A stretch of 21,217 nt of DNA. It comes from JAENVT01 sp031370825 (GTDB lineage: Bacteria > Actinomycetota > Acidimicrobiia > Acidimicrobiales > Ilumatobacteraceae). Position numbers and translations under genes: made by a program. The stretch lies in NCBI GenBank assembly GCA_031370825.1, contig JANMRB010000006.1, positions 1 through 21,217 of the forward strand, written 5' to 3'. Below are positions 8,183 through 15,220 of the stretch, one piece after another (the first letter of the stretch is position 1; every line of letters starts with the position of its first letter). The notes beneath the pieces were generated by a model, which had not been told where the DNA came from, did no database searches, and saw nothing but the letters and a program-made list of their open reading frames with translations.

Positions 8183-8740
8183 ATGCCTGCAACGATCACC
8201 GAGCACCCAACTCCTCACCAATCGAACCCTGCTCGAAGCAAGGGATCCGCCGCCGACCTCATCCGCACGATTGGCAGCGTCCAGGCGCCCGCCGTTGGGC
8301 CGTGGGAGATCGGTAGCGGGCAACGCTTCGGCCTCGCAGCCGGCCGCTGGCGAAGCAAGGCCCTGAACGCCCGAGTTCTCAGCGGGACGCTGATCATCAC
8401 CGATGACCTGCTGGGCTCGTCGCTCGACTTCACCGTCCTCGAGCCCGACACGGGGTGTTGCGTCGGCTTCTCTGCCCGCGTGGCCCGGCTGCTTTCGGTC
8501 GACTCGTGGCAGGCCGACGGCAGGACCACGGCCACCACCGGCTCCCGCCCGGTGTCATTGCGTCTCCGATACAACGGGGTTTTCTGCGAGCGAGGACGGC
8601 AGCCGAGTCTCTGGCTCACCGTCGAGGCCAACGTCAACCTTCCCGAGCTGGAGGTCGCGGTCGGTAGCAGGCGCGCCGGCCGGTTGAAGGCCGCCGCGGA
8701 GCTGAACCTGAATCCCACAAGTTGCTGGCGCTCCTGGTGA
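8183..8740 (+). CDS. Small YceI-like protein
   Basis: 185 aa with AGGAG at 8171-8175 and ATG 8183. There is no signal peptide or membrane segment. After a polar N-terminal ~35 residues it reads VGPWEIGSGQRFGLAAGRW, then GTLIITDDLLGSSLDFTVLE and GSRPVSLRLRYNGVFCERG. The alternating beta-strand pattern and the order (opening PWxI strand, middle Thr/Ser-rich strand, late RPVxLxLxY strand) resemble the YceI lipocalin-like family, which binds isoprenoid-type ligands. The resemblance is by eye and moderate. It follows the large LuxR gene on the same strand, a common pairing of a LAL regulator with a small target. Its last ~60 codons overlap the opposite-strand PAS-LuxR frame, so its C-terminus (NPTSCWRSW) may not be native. 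Confidence 0.65.
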   Translation: MPATITEHPTPHQSNPARSKGSAADLIRTIGSVQAPAVGPWEIGSGQRFGLAAGRWRSKALNARVLSGTLIITDDLLGSSLDFTVLEPDTGCCVGFSARVARLLSVDSWQADGRTTATTGSRPVSLRLRYNGVFCERGRQPSLWLTVEANVNLPELEVAVGSRRAGRLKAAAELNLNPTSCWRSW

Positions 8741-9385
8741 CGTCCGGGCGCCTCGACCGACGCCATCTGCGACGAGCGGCCTGGGGTGACCATCGGTGAG
8801 ACGGAAGCGGTTCACGACCTGTTGTTGTGAGTGCACTCCGAGCTTGCTATAAACCGACGACAAGTGGCTACGAATGGTGCTCTGGCTCAGAAACAGACGG
8901 TCGGCGATTGCTCCCACCCGGTCGCCCGACAGGAGACCGCGCACGATCTCGCGCTCCCTCGTCGTGAGCGCGGTGACGCCTGGAAGTTCGGCTTCGGCAT
9001 GTGCGGTCGCGAGGTCGCTCGACAAGTCGATAGGCCCGGTGCCGTCCCAGACACCCTGCATTAGATGTCGCGCAGCCGCCGACGCAATGCCGACTTCCTC
9101 GGGAACAAGGGCGAACGCGGTGCTGGGAGCGGGAACCAGGGGAACGACAAGTGCGTCGCATTGCAGGACCTGGCCGTTCTTGGAGCGGATAGCAACAGCC
9201 GCTGAGACGCCTCCTTGACTTTGGAGGGCAATCACGAAGACGCCGAACATGTCGGGCACTTGCGCGCTATCCACGAAACTGAGGATTGACCGTCCGAGCA
9301 ATTCAGCTGGTTGGTAACCAAGAAGGGCTTCGGAGTCGCGTCCGACGCGATCGATCAACAACCGGTTATCAGTCGTGCCGATCAT
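8555..9385 (-). CDS. PAS-domain LuxR-type regulator
   Basis: 276 aa from ATG 9385. The N-terminal PAS-like domain (residues ~1-95) begins RLLIDRVGRDSEALLGYQPA and includes ELLGRSILSFVDSAQVPDMF. The LuxR helix-turn-helix (~135-195) includes LTTREREIVRGLLSGDRVGA and LSQSTIRSHLSSVYSKLGVH. Family members usually end soon after SQQQVVNRFR (about 8800); here the frame runs ~75 residues further in low-complexity sequence antisense to the YceI-like gene, so the extension is probably not native. The reading frame also stays protein-like upstream of 9385 (VVQQCARASHAEFAS) but has no start there. An ATG at 9438 with GGAGG at 9446-9450 is one base out of frame, so a lost base may hide the real start. It probably senses a small ligand or redox state. 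Confidence 0.85.
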   Translation of the reverse strand: MIGTTDNRLLIDRVGRDSEALLGYQPAELLGRSILSFVDSAQVPDMFGVFVIALQSQGGVSAAVAIRSKNGQVLQCDALVVPLVPAPSTAFALVPEEVGIASAAARHLMQGVWDGTGPIDLSSDLATAHAEAELPGVTALTTREREIVRGLLSGDRVGAIADRLFLSQSTIRSHLSSVYSKLGVHSQQQVVNRFRLTDGHPRPLVADGVGRGARTSPGAPATCGIQVQLRGGLQPAGAPATDRDLQLGKVDVGLDGEPETRLPSSLAENPVVSETQ

Positions 9386-9480
9386 GGATGCAAACTCTGC
9401 GTGTGAGGCACGGGCGCATTGTTGGACGACAAGGCCATTCTCGCGCCTCCCGGAGCGAACACGCCGAACACGCCTCGGCG

Positions 9481-9509
9481 TTGAATTGGACTGGCCAGTC
9501 CACTATACG
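9481..9509 (+). promoter_or_regulatory. tetR promoter
   Basis: TTGAAT (9481-9486), a 17-bp spacer and TATACG (9504-9509) make a good housekeeping-type promoter for the TetR gene at 9573. The spacer is almost entirely the perfect palindrome described in the next entry, which implies strong repression. Confidence 0.65.
9487..9502. promoter_or_regulatory. Putative TetR operator, perfect 16-bp palindrome
   Basis: TGGACTGGCCAGTCCA is a perfect inverted repeat filling the spacer between the -35 and -10 boxes. TetR regulators typically bind such palindromes next to their own gene. Two related, imperfect copies follow at 9510-9523 and 9538-9553. It is inferred to mediate autorepression and perhaps control of the divergent PAS-LuxR gene. 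Confidence 0.7.
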
Positions 9510-9523
9510 GGACTGGTTGGTCC
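9510..9523. promoter_or_regulatory. Second TetR operator-like site
   Basis: GGACTGGTTGGTCC keeps the left half of the main operator exactly and has GGAC/GTCC outer arms. It covers the expected transcription start of tetR, 22 bp centre-to-centre from the main site. Confidence 0.45.
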
Positions 9524-9537
9524 GCTGCCCAACATTC

Positions 9538-9553
9538 TGGACTAGTCGGTTCA
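9538..9553. promoter_or_regulatory. Third TetR operator-like site
   Basis: TGGACTAGTCGGTTCA shares the TGGACT half with the main operator and contains the perfect palindrome GACTAGTC. It lies 20 bp before the tetR ATG, 29 bp centre-to-centre from the second site. The match is weaker than that of the first two. Confidence 0.4.
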
Positions 9554-9572
9554 GAACGCGTACGCTGACGAC

Positions 9573-10168
9573 ATGCCTCGACGACGCGGCTACACCGACA
9601 CCGACCTCGCTGTCGCAGCGAAGCAGGCGTTTTGGGAATGCGGCTACGAGGGAACCGCGGTCGACGATCTTCAGAACGCGACCGGGTTGAGCCGGTCAAG
9701 CCTCTATCTCGCGTTCGGCACGAAGCGGGCAGCGTTCGACGCCGCTCTCGCCGAGTACGTCACCAGCTTCATCGACCCGCGGCTCCGCCCGGTCGAAACG
9801 CCAGAAGCCGGCCTTCGGGAGCGGCCGCGTTCTTTCGCGGGCTCGCCGACTACTTCCGTCGTCCCGAGGCCGAACGGGGCTGTCTCTACATCAACTCCAT
9901 CGCGGAGCTCGCAGGGCGTGATCCGTCCTTCTCGCCGCACGCGGCCCTCTTCATCAACCGCTTGCGAGCCGCATTTTCGAACACCCTCGGACATGCCGCT
10001 GCAGTAGGTGCGATGGACCCGAAACAAGTCTCTCGGCGCACCGCGATGCTGACCGTGTCGCTGATCGGGGTGTGGCTCGCGGTCCGATCCGACCCCGCCG
10101 AAGCCGCCGCCACTTGCCGCGCAATCGCGCGGGAGATCTCATCGTGGAGCGCCTTGGGTGTGGCGTAG
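9573..10168 (+). pseudogene. TetR-family regulator, split by a frameshift
   Basis: The ATG at 9573 opens a typical TetR N-terminus: MPRRRGYTDTDLAVAAKQAF, then GYEGTAVDDLQNATGLSRSS and LYLAFGTKRAAFDAAL (HTH at residues ~25-50). After GLRE (9819-9821) the homologous sequence continues in another frame with AAAFFRGLADYFRRPEAERG, then GCLYINSIAELAGRD and MLTVSLIGVWLAVRSDP, and stops at 10168. One G appears to be missing in GAGCGGCC. As written, the first frame would end at 10007 with a meaningless tail. Joined, the protein would be about 198 aa, normal for the family, so the ligand domain is intact apart from the shift. It lies behind three operator-like sites and just upstream of the sulfite-oxidase-like gene, its likely partner or target. 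The shift could be a sequencing error. Confidence 0.87.
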
Positions 10169-10182
10169 CGGCGTCAGTCGTC

Positions 10183-11296
10183 ATGCGGGCGGCGTACTCC
10201 AGGGCTCGGCATCGATCGGCGGCCCCGATGTTCGGTGAGCCGGGACGGGTCACGCACGAGGAACTGCAACTCGCAACGCGCAACCACGGACTGCCTCTGG
10301 AAGCGCTGCGCTACACCGTGACACCTGCGGGTCTGCATTACCTGCTGATCCACTACGACATCCCGCATGTGGATACGACGACATGGGCGCTGGAGATTGG
10401 TGGGCGGGTGGGTGGACCGCGTCGCCTCGCCCTCGAGGAATTGCGATCTCGGCCACAGATCAGCGTCACCGTGACGATGGAGTGCGCCGGCAACGGCCGT
10501 GCCCTTCTCGATCCTCGACCCTTGAGCCAGCCATGGCTGCAGGAAGCTGTGGGCACCGCTGTATGGACGGGAGTATCCATGAGGTCGCTGCTCGAGGAGA
10601 TCGGCGTCGACGGCGACGTCATCGAGGTGGTCTTCACCGGGCTCGACCGTGGTGTCGAAGGCGGCGTTGAACAGAACTACGAACGCGGGCTCGCGCGACG
10701 AAGCATCCCGGCCGGACGTCGTCCTCGCCTACGAAATGAACGGCCTACCGCTGCTCCCACAACACGGCGCGCCATTGCGGCTCGTCGCGCCGGGTTGGTA
10801 CGGGATGACGAACGTCAAATGGCTTACCCGAATCAGTGCGGTGACCGAACCCTTTGCTGGTTATCAAAACGAACACAGCTACCGCTTCCGGACCGACGTC
10901 GACGATCCAGGCACACCGATGTCGAGAATGCGCCCCCGGGCGCTGATGATCCCGCCGGGGATCCCGGATTTCTACACGCGTCGGCGCCTCCAGAGCTCCG
11001 GCCCGACCACGCTGACCGGTCGAGCGTGGTCCGGGCGCAGCCCCATCGACTCCGTCGAGGTCTCGGTCGACGGAGGGGCGACGTGGGGCGACGCCGAGGT
11101 CCATCCCCAGGAACTGGGCCCGTGGGCGTGGCAGTCATGGACGTATCAATGGGATTCCCCGACACCCGGTGATCACATCCTGTGCTGCCGCGCCCGAGAT
11201 GCAGCCGGTGAGGCGCAAATAGATCTACCGAGCTGGAACGTCGGCGGCTATGCCAATCCGTCGCCACAGCGACTTCTCGTCACAGTTGCCGAGTGA
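10183..11296 (+). pseudogene. Molybdopterin-dependent sulfite-oxidase-family enzyme, split by a frameshift
   Basis: The first frame (ATG 10183, or ATG 10228; neither has a clear ribosome site) reads VTHEELQLATRNHGLPLEAL, TPAGLHYLLIHYDIP and VTMECAGNGRALLDPRPLSQ. Cys-101 of ECAGNGR is the expected molybdenum ligand. After VEQNYERG (about 10689-10692) homology moves to another frame: SRDEASRPDVVLAYEMNG, PQHGAPLRLVAPGWYGMTNV, then the C-terminal Mo-co dimerisation domain (GRAWSGRSPIDSVEVSVDGG, WTYQWDSPTPGDH) to the stop at 11296. One base is missing. The family oxidises sulfite or related substrates; some bacterial members reduce S- or N-oxides. There is no twin-arginine signal, so it is probably cytoplasmic. 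It follows the TetR gene by 15-60 bp on the same strand, suggesting coregulation. As written it would be inactive. Confidence 0.87.
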
Positions 11297-11398
11297 CGAG
11301 CGGCGGCCCTGCGGACAGCCCTTTCTCTTCTTGGTTGCAGGGCGTAGGGTCGCATCCGGCATGGGGTGGGGGCCCCGTGCTCTGTCGAGGAGGGAATC

Positions 11399-12766
11399 AT
11401 GAGTCTCACGCTGCCGGGCGATGTCGTCGACGGGCTCCGAGCGCAGTTCTCCGGGGAAGTCATCGGGCCCGATGATGCCAACTACCACGAAGCGCGGGCC
11501 GTCCACAACGGCTTCATCGACAAACGGCCGGCGATCATCGCCAGGTGCGCCAACACCGCTGACATCGCCGACGCGGTTCGCTTCGCCCGGACCGCAGGGC
11601 TCGAGATCTCGACCCGCGGGGGTGGGCACAACGTCGCCGGGAAGGCCGTTACCGAGGGCGGCGTGATGATCGATCTGTCGAAGATGCGAGGCAGCTACGT
11701 CGACCCTGCCCGGCGTCGGGCGCGAGTGCAGGGCGGCGCGACGTGGAATGACTACAACCGGGCCACCCATCAGCACGGCCTAGCGACGACCGGCGGCGTG
11801 GTCTCGACGACCGGCGTCGCGGGGTTGACCCTCGGCGGTGGGCTCGGGTGGCTGATGGGCCGTTTCGGCATGGCCGTCGACAACCTAGTGTCGGTCGAGC
11901 TCGTCACCGCGGACGGCACGGTGCTCCAGGTCAGCGCGGATACCGATCCTGATCTGTTCTGGGGCCTGCGCGGCGGCGGTGGCAATTTCGGTATCGCCGC
12001 ATCGCTCGAGTTCGAGGCGCATCCGCTCGACGCGATCCTCGGCGGGATCGTCGCATACCCGCTGTCGGAAGCGTTGCCGGTGTTCGCCGCCTACCAGGAG
12101 GTCACCGCCGACCCGCCCGACGAGCTCGTCAGCTTCTTCGGGCTCGTCCACGCGCCCGATGGCTCCGGCCACAAGATCGTCGCCGTGCCTGTATGTCACT
12201 GTGGTGACATCGATACCGGCGAGGGTCTCCTCGCACCGGTGCGCACGGTCGGGACTCCGTTGGTCGATCTGATCGGCCCCATGCCGTACCCCGTAATGAA
12301 CACGATCCTGGACGAGGCCTTCCCCAAGGGCGCGCGCAACTACTGGCGATCAGCGTTCTTCAAGGAGCTCTCCGATGACGTGATCGGTGTTCTCGTCGAC
12401 GCCTTCGAACGGGTGCCGTCGCCGATGACCGGGATGGTCATCGAGCACTTCCACGGCGCCGTGACCCGCATCGACCCGACGGCTACGGCATACCCGCACC
12501 GCGAGCCCGGCTACAACCTCGTACTCACCGGCGAGTGGCTCGACCCGGCCGAGGACGAGGTCAACATCGCCTGGATCCGTTCGACCTTCGAGGCCGTTGC
12601 GCCTTACACCGCCGACGCGGTGTACGCCAACTACATGACCGCCGACGAGCCCGACCGGGTTCGGGCCGCGTACGGACCGAACTGGGAGCGGCTCGTCGCG
12701 CTGAAGCGAACGTGGGACCCTGACAACGCCTTCCACCTCAATGTAAACATCGACCCCGCTGACTGA
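11399..12766 (+). CDS. FAD-binding oxidoreductase, berberine-bridge-enzyme family
   Basis: 455 aa from ATG 11399 with a strong GAGGAGGG site at 11387-11394. The PCMH/VAO FAD domain (residues ~40-210) contains STRGGGHNVAGKAV, where H77 is the usual 8-alpha-histidyl FAD attachment, plus ATTGGVVSTTGVAGLTLGGG and DLFWGLRGGGGNFGIAASLE. The C-terminal BBE motif is RVRAAYGPNWERLVALKRTW followed by DPDNAFHLNVNI. Classical members carry a second, cysteinyl FAD bond; the corresponding GGVVSTTG stretch has no Cys, so a single covalent link is expected. No signal peptide is seen. Such enzymes oxidise alcohols, sugars or secondary metabolites with O2; the substrate is unknown. It lies 100 bp behind the sulfite-oxidase-like gene with its own ribosome site and converges on the next gene. 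Confidence 0.94.
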   Translation: MSLTLPGDVVDGLRAQFSGEVIGPDDANYHEARAVHNGFIDKRPAIIARCANTADIADAVRFARTAGLEISTRGGGHNVAGKAVTEGGVMIDLSKMRGSYVDPARRRARVQGGATWNDYNRATHQHGLATTGGVVSTTGVAGLTLGGGLGWLMGRFGMAVDNLVSVELVTADGTVLQVSADTDPDLFWGLRGGGGNFGIAASLEFEAHPLDAILGGIVAYPLSEALPVFAAYQEVTADPPDELVSFFGLVHAPDGSGHKIVAVPVCHCGDIDTGEGLLAPVRTVGTPLVDLIGPMPYPVMNTILDEAFPKGARNYWRSAFFKELSDDVIGVLVDAFERVPSPMTGMVIEHFHGAVTRIDPTATAYPHREPGYNLVLTGEWLDPAEDEVNIAWIRSTFEAVAPYTADAVYANYMTADEPDRVRAAYGPNWERLVALKRTWDPDNAFHLNVNIDPAD

Positions 12767-12778
12767 CGGGCGCCGTCC

Positions 12779-12806
12779 CGAGCCCTGTCAGTAGAGCCAG
12801 GGCTCG
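12779..12806. terminator. Hairpin between convergent genes
   Basis: A perfect 9-bp stem, CGAGCCCTG (12779-12787) and CAGGGCTCG (12798-12806), with a 10-nt loop. It lies just past the FAD-oxidase stop and spans the stop of the opposing gene, so it could end transcription from both sides. No T-run follows, which is common in high-GC actinobacteria. Confidence 0.5.
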
Positions 12807-13387
12807 CGCAAGTCGAGGAACTCGGTGTTGGCCATCACATCCGCGTACTGGGCGAACAGCTCGGCCAGCTCGGGTGGCGGCTCCTTACCTTCGTTCTCGC
12901 GGGCTGCTGCTTCACTCGTGAAGTAGTTCACCTCGACCGTCGAGTTCTCGCCCGTCCACACCCGCACCCCACCGATGAGGTCGGGGCGAAACGTGCTGGC
13001 ATGCTTTTCGAACCCCGCGTCGAGACCCTTCACCACGGCTCGCCCCGGGCCATTGGCGTTCTTCATCACCTGGACGAAGCCGGCGTCGTTCGAGCCCCCG
13101 CTGAGGAACTCCTCGACATCTTCGGAGTCCGTGAACGAGACAGGTCCGCTGAAGCACTTCTCTGTCTCGGACCACCACTCGCCCTGCTCGACACGGTCGC
13201 TGTTGGCCTTGGCGGCCGTGGCCGACTCGAAGCGAGCGATGGCGAAGCCGACGCCGTCATCAGTCACGCCGCCAGTGCTGCCCAGGAAGCCGGCAGCTCC
13301 CGGACGAACATCAGCGTTCCAGCGGTCCATCTGGCGGTGCAATCCGGCCTTGTCGGACACCTTGCCCTCAATGACTTGTACAAACAT
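12788..13387 (-). CDS. Two-repeat dimeric alpha-beta-barrel-like protein (ABM-like)
   Basis: 199 aa from ATG 13387, with AGGTGG just upstream. I do not recognise an exact family. The protein looks like two tandem copies of a ~90-residue ferredoxin-like fold. Copy 1 begins FVQVIEGKVSDKAGLHRQMD and has GVGFAIARFESATAA; copy 2 begins GFVQVMKNANGPGRAVVKGL and has NSTVEVNYFTSEAAARENEG. The strand-helix-strand order and FVQV openings resemble antibiotic-biosynthesis-monooxygenase (ABM)/EthD-type domains. No signal peptide or cofactor motif is seen. Catalytic activity is not demonstrable; many relatives are simply 'hypothetical'. The truncated MarR gene lies just upstream on the same strand and may once have regulated it. 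Confidence 0.85.
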   Translation of the reverse strand: MFVQVIEGKVSDKAGLHRQMDRWNADVRPGAAGFLGSTGGVTDDGVGFAIARFESATAAKANSDRVEQGEWWSETEKCFSGPVSFTDSEDVEEFLSGGSNDAGFVQVMKNANGPGRAVVKGLDAGFEKHASTFRPDLIGGVRVWTGENSTVEVNYFTSEAAARENEGKEPPPELAELFAQYADVMANTEFLDLREPWLY

Positions 13388-13403
13388 GATCCACCTACAA
13401 TTC

Positions 13404-13417
13404 TGGCGATGACGCCA
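13404..13417. promoter_or_regulatory. Inverted repeat in the leader of the ABM-like gene
   Basis: TGGCGATGACGCCA is a perfect 5-bp inverted repeat with a 4-bp centre, 16 bp upstream of the start codon. On the minus strand it lies just downstream of a TATACC that could be a -10 box (13422-13427). It could be the operator of the adjacent MarR-type regulator, but it is a single short site. Confidence 0.35.
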
Positions 13418-13518
13418 TCAGGTATACGCCCTTCTCAATTTTGGCACCATTTGGGAATCGTTGTCGATGGCTTTCGTCAGCCCAGGCCGCTCCATCATCT
13501 CCAGATCGCCGGTCGCGG

Positions 13519-13917
13519 TCATCGCCGGAGGTCGGTGTCTGCGTCGTGGGCGTCGATCACCCGTTGGAGACCGGCTACGACGGCGCGCTGTTCGGCGAGA
13601 GTGAGGTGGCGCGTGAAGTGGCGCTCGATTCCGGCGAGATAGACGGGGGCAGCCTCCTTCAGTGCGCGCCGACCGGCGGTGGTGATGCTGGCGAGCGTGG
13701 CCCGCCCATCGTCAGGGTCGGCGCGTCGTTCGACGAGGCCGGCGTGCTCGAGCTCGGTGACGATTCGGCTGACGCGGGTTCGTGACAACACCGCCCTCAG
13801 CCCGAGGTCCTGCATCCGCAGTCGACGGTCCGGTGCGGCATTCAGCTCCAGCAACACGTCGTCCGACGTCGAGCTGTCGGACGAGGAACTCACCGATATC
13901 GAGAACGCCGCGTCCAA
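13519..13917 (-). pseudogene. MarR-family regulator, N-terminus lost at a deletion junction
   Basis: From about 13861 down to the stop at 13519 the minus strand encodes a good MarR body: DDVLLELNAAPDRRLRMQDL, SRTRVSRIVTELEHAGLVER (winged helix), RADPDDGRATLASITTAGRR and the C-terminal dimerisation helices AGIERHFTRHLTLAEQRAVV. MarR proteins normally have about 35-40 more residues before DVLLEL, forming the first helices. Here that part is replaced by a Ser/Asp-rich stretch that is only the antisense of an aldo/keto reductase tail. The frame extends to a TTG at 13917, which would give 132 aa, but no proper start is visible. The wing is intact, yet dimerisation is likely damaged, so I treat it as broken. 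It presumably regulated the aldo/keto reductase or the ABM-like gene. Confidence 0.8.
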
Positions 13918-13975
13918 GATCCAAGTGCAGGGCGGGCGCTACAGCGAGGCCGCCGAGAGGGCGACCAACCTCTAG
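13862..13975 (+). pseudogene. 3' remnant of an aldo/keto reductase gene
   Basis: The plus-strand frame reads VELSDEELTDIENAASKIQV, then QGGRYSEAAERATNL and a stop at 13973-13975. This closely matches the C-terminal end of actinobacterial aldo/keto reductases (typically xLSxxELxxIDxAASxIxVQGxRY). Nothing of the TIM barrel, NADPH site or catalytic Asp/Tyr/Lys/His precedes it; upstream sequence is the antisense of the MarR gene. It is the end of a gene whose first ~290 codons were deleted together with the MarR 5' end. The junction lies between about 13858 and 13868. Confidence 0.75.
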
Positions 13976-14077
13976 ACGGCAGAGCGCGAGCCCGCGCCTG
14001 GTCGAGACGGTCTGGCGACCGCGGTAGCGTGGCGGCGTCGCGGTGTGTGTGGCAACCGCGGGGAGGGAGCAAGCATC

Positions 14078-14641
14078 GTGTCCCAGTACGACCCGATCGG
14101 GTCAGATGAAGTCCAGGTGACCCCGGAACAGGCTGACTACGCGAAAAAGCGCGTCGACGAGTCGATGCGACCGCTGCGGGACGCCGACGTCGACCGCTCC
14201 ATCGTGCCGCAGCTCGACTGGCTGCGCGACGACCTCGTGATGGTGTATCAACGAGCGATCGTCGACAGCACGTGGAGCCAGCTGGAGGCCGACATGGTTC
14301 AGTGGCTCCCATGGGCGGCTGGGCAGCTCGGCACACAGCGCAGACGCGCCGTGTTTGGAGAGCTCCTGGTGAACACCGGCGAAGGCGACGTGTGGGCGTG
14401 GCTGACCCGATGGCAAGGGCTTCGCCCGATGGATGTCGGGGAAGACCCGAACGTGGTGAACGCGTGGGAGAGCGGGGCTTTGGATCCCAGCGCTCCCGCG
14501 ACCGATGCCGACCAGGGCGCGGCTGTCGACGCCGGCGAGAACTCGTATCAGGACGACGAGCCGAGCGAACAGGTATACACGATGTATCAGCACGACGAGT
14601 CGAGCGAACAGGTCTACACGAAGTACGACGAAAACGACTAG
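14078..14641 (+). CDS. Orphan acidic protein with a tyrosine-rich C-terminal tandem repeat
   Basis: 187 aa from GTG 14078, preceded by GGGGAGGGAG (14060-14069); the frame is open further upstream, but this start fits the ribosome site. I do not recognise the family. Residues ~15-110 look globular and helical (TPEQADYAKKRVDESMRPLR, DLVMVYQRAIVDSTWSQLEA, MVQWLPWAAGQL). A Glu/Asp/Ala-rich linker leads to two copies of a 13-residue unit, YQDDEPSEQVYTM and YQHDESSEQVYTK, then YDEND. There is no signal peptide or membrane span. The mismatch-glycosylase gene starts 6 bp after the stop, so the two are probably cotranscribed. The acidic Tyr/Ser tail could be a docking or phosphorylation segment, but that is speculation. 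Confidence 0.82.
   Translation: MSQYDPIGSDEVQVTPEQADYAKKRVDESMRPLRDADVDRSIVPQLDWLRDDLVMVYQRAIVDSTWSQLEADMVQWLPWAAGQLGTQRRRAVFGELLVNTGEGDVWAWLTRWQGLRPMDVGEDPNVVNAWESGALDPSAPATDADQGAAVDAGENSYQDDEPSEQVYTMYQHDESSEQVYTKYDEND
14546..14623 (+). repeat. Two in-frame tandem 39-bp units
   Basis: Unit 1 is 14546-14584 and unit 2 is 14585-14623. They differ at 4 of 39 positions, three of which change the amino acid. The next codons (TAC GAC) look like the start of a decayed third unit. Because the units are whole codons, copy number can vary without breaking the gene. Confidence 0.9.
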
Positions 14642-14647
14642 AAGAAG

Positions 14648-15211
14648 GTGAAGTTCGCTCGATCAGTGCTTGCTGCATTGCACGGCGAAGCGGTGGACGA
14701 CCTCATCGACGATCGCGTCCGACTTTTGTTCGTCGGGATCAACCCGGGCCTGTGGACCGCCGCCGTCAACGCGCACTTCGCCCGTCGCGGCAACCGCTTC
14801 TGGCCGGCGCTGCACGCAGCCGGCGTCACCCCGACCTTGGTTGATGTCAGCGATGGCATGAGCGAAACAGATCGCGAACTGGTGCTCGCGCTCGGGATCG
14901 GCATCACCAACATCGTTCCGACGGCAAGCGCTCGGGCCGAGGAGTTGAGCCTCGACGAACTGCGCGCAGGCGCCGTGGCGCTCGACGCAAAGGTGCGGCG
15001 CTGGAAGCCGAGAGTTGTCGCCGTGCTCGGCGTCACGGCGTACCGGCAAGCGTTCGCCAAACCGAAGGCCGCCCAGGGTCGCCAGGACGACCGGTACGGC
15101 GGTGCGGAGCTGTGGGTCCTGCCCAACCCGAGCGGTCTCAACGCCCACGAAACCATTGACAGTCTTGCGAGGTCGTACCGAGGTGCCTGGGAGGCCGCGG
15201 CGGCTTACTAA
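14648..15211 (+). CDS. mug: G/U mismatch-specific DNA glycosylase (Mug/TDG family)
   Basis: 187 aa from GTG 14648. The Mug/TDG active-site motif is LLFVGINPGLWTA (N32 is the catalytic Asn), followed by AHFARRGNRFWPALHAAGVT, then ALGIGITNIVPTASARAEEL and the second motif VLPNPSGLNAHET near residues 155-167. The length is typical. The enzyme removes uracil or related bases opposite G by base excision repair in the cytoplasm. It starts 6 bp after the orphan repeat protein and is followed after 9 bp by the PhyH-type gene, so these three look like one transcription unit. A second in-frame GTG at 14666 is possible but leaves a shorter N-terminus. No defect is visible. Confidence 0.93.
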   Translation: MKFARSVLAALHGEAVDDLIDDRVRLLFVGINPGLWTAAVNAHFARRGNRFWPALHAAGVTPTLVDVSDGMSETDRELVLALGIGITNIVPTASARAEELSLDELRAGAVALDAKVRRWKPRVVAVLGVTAYRQAFAKPKAAQGRQDDRYGGAELWVLPNPSGLNAHETIDSLARSYRGAWEAAAAY

Positions 15212-15220
15212 TGTCGAGCC

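Noticed and set aside
9457..9474. Tandem 9-bp repeat CGAACACGC
   Set aside because: Only two copies, not palindromic, and inside the PAS-LuxR leader; too short to support a role.
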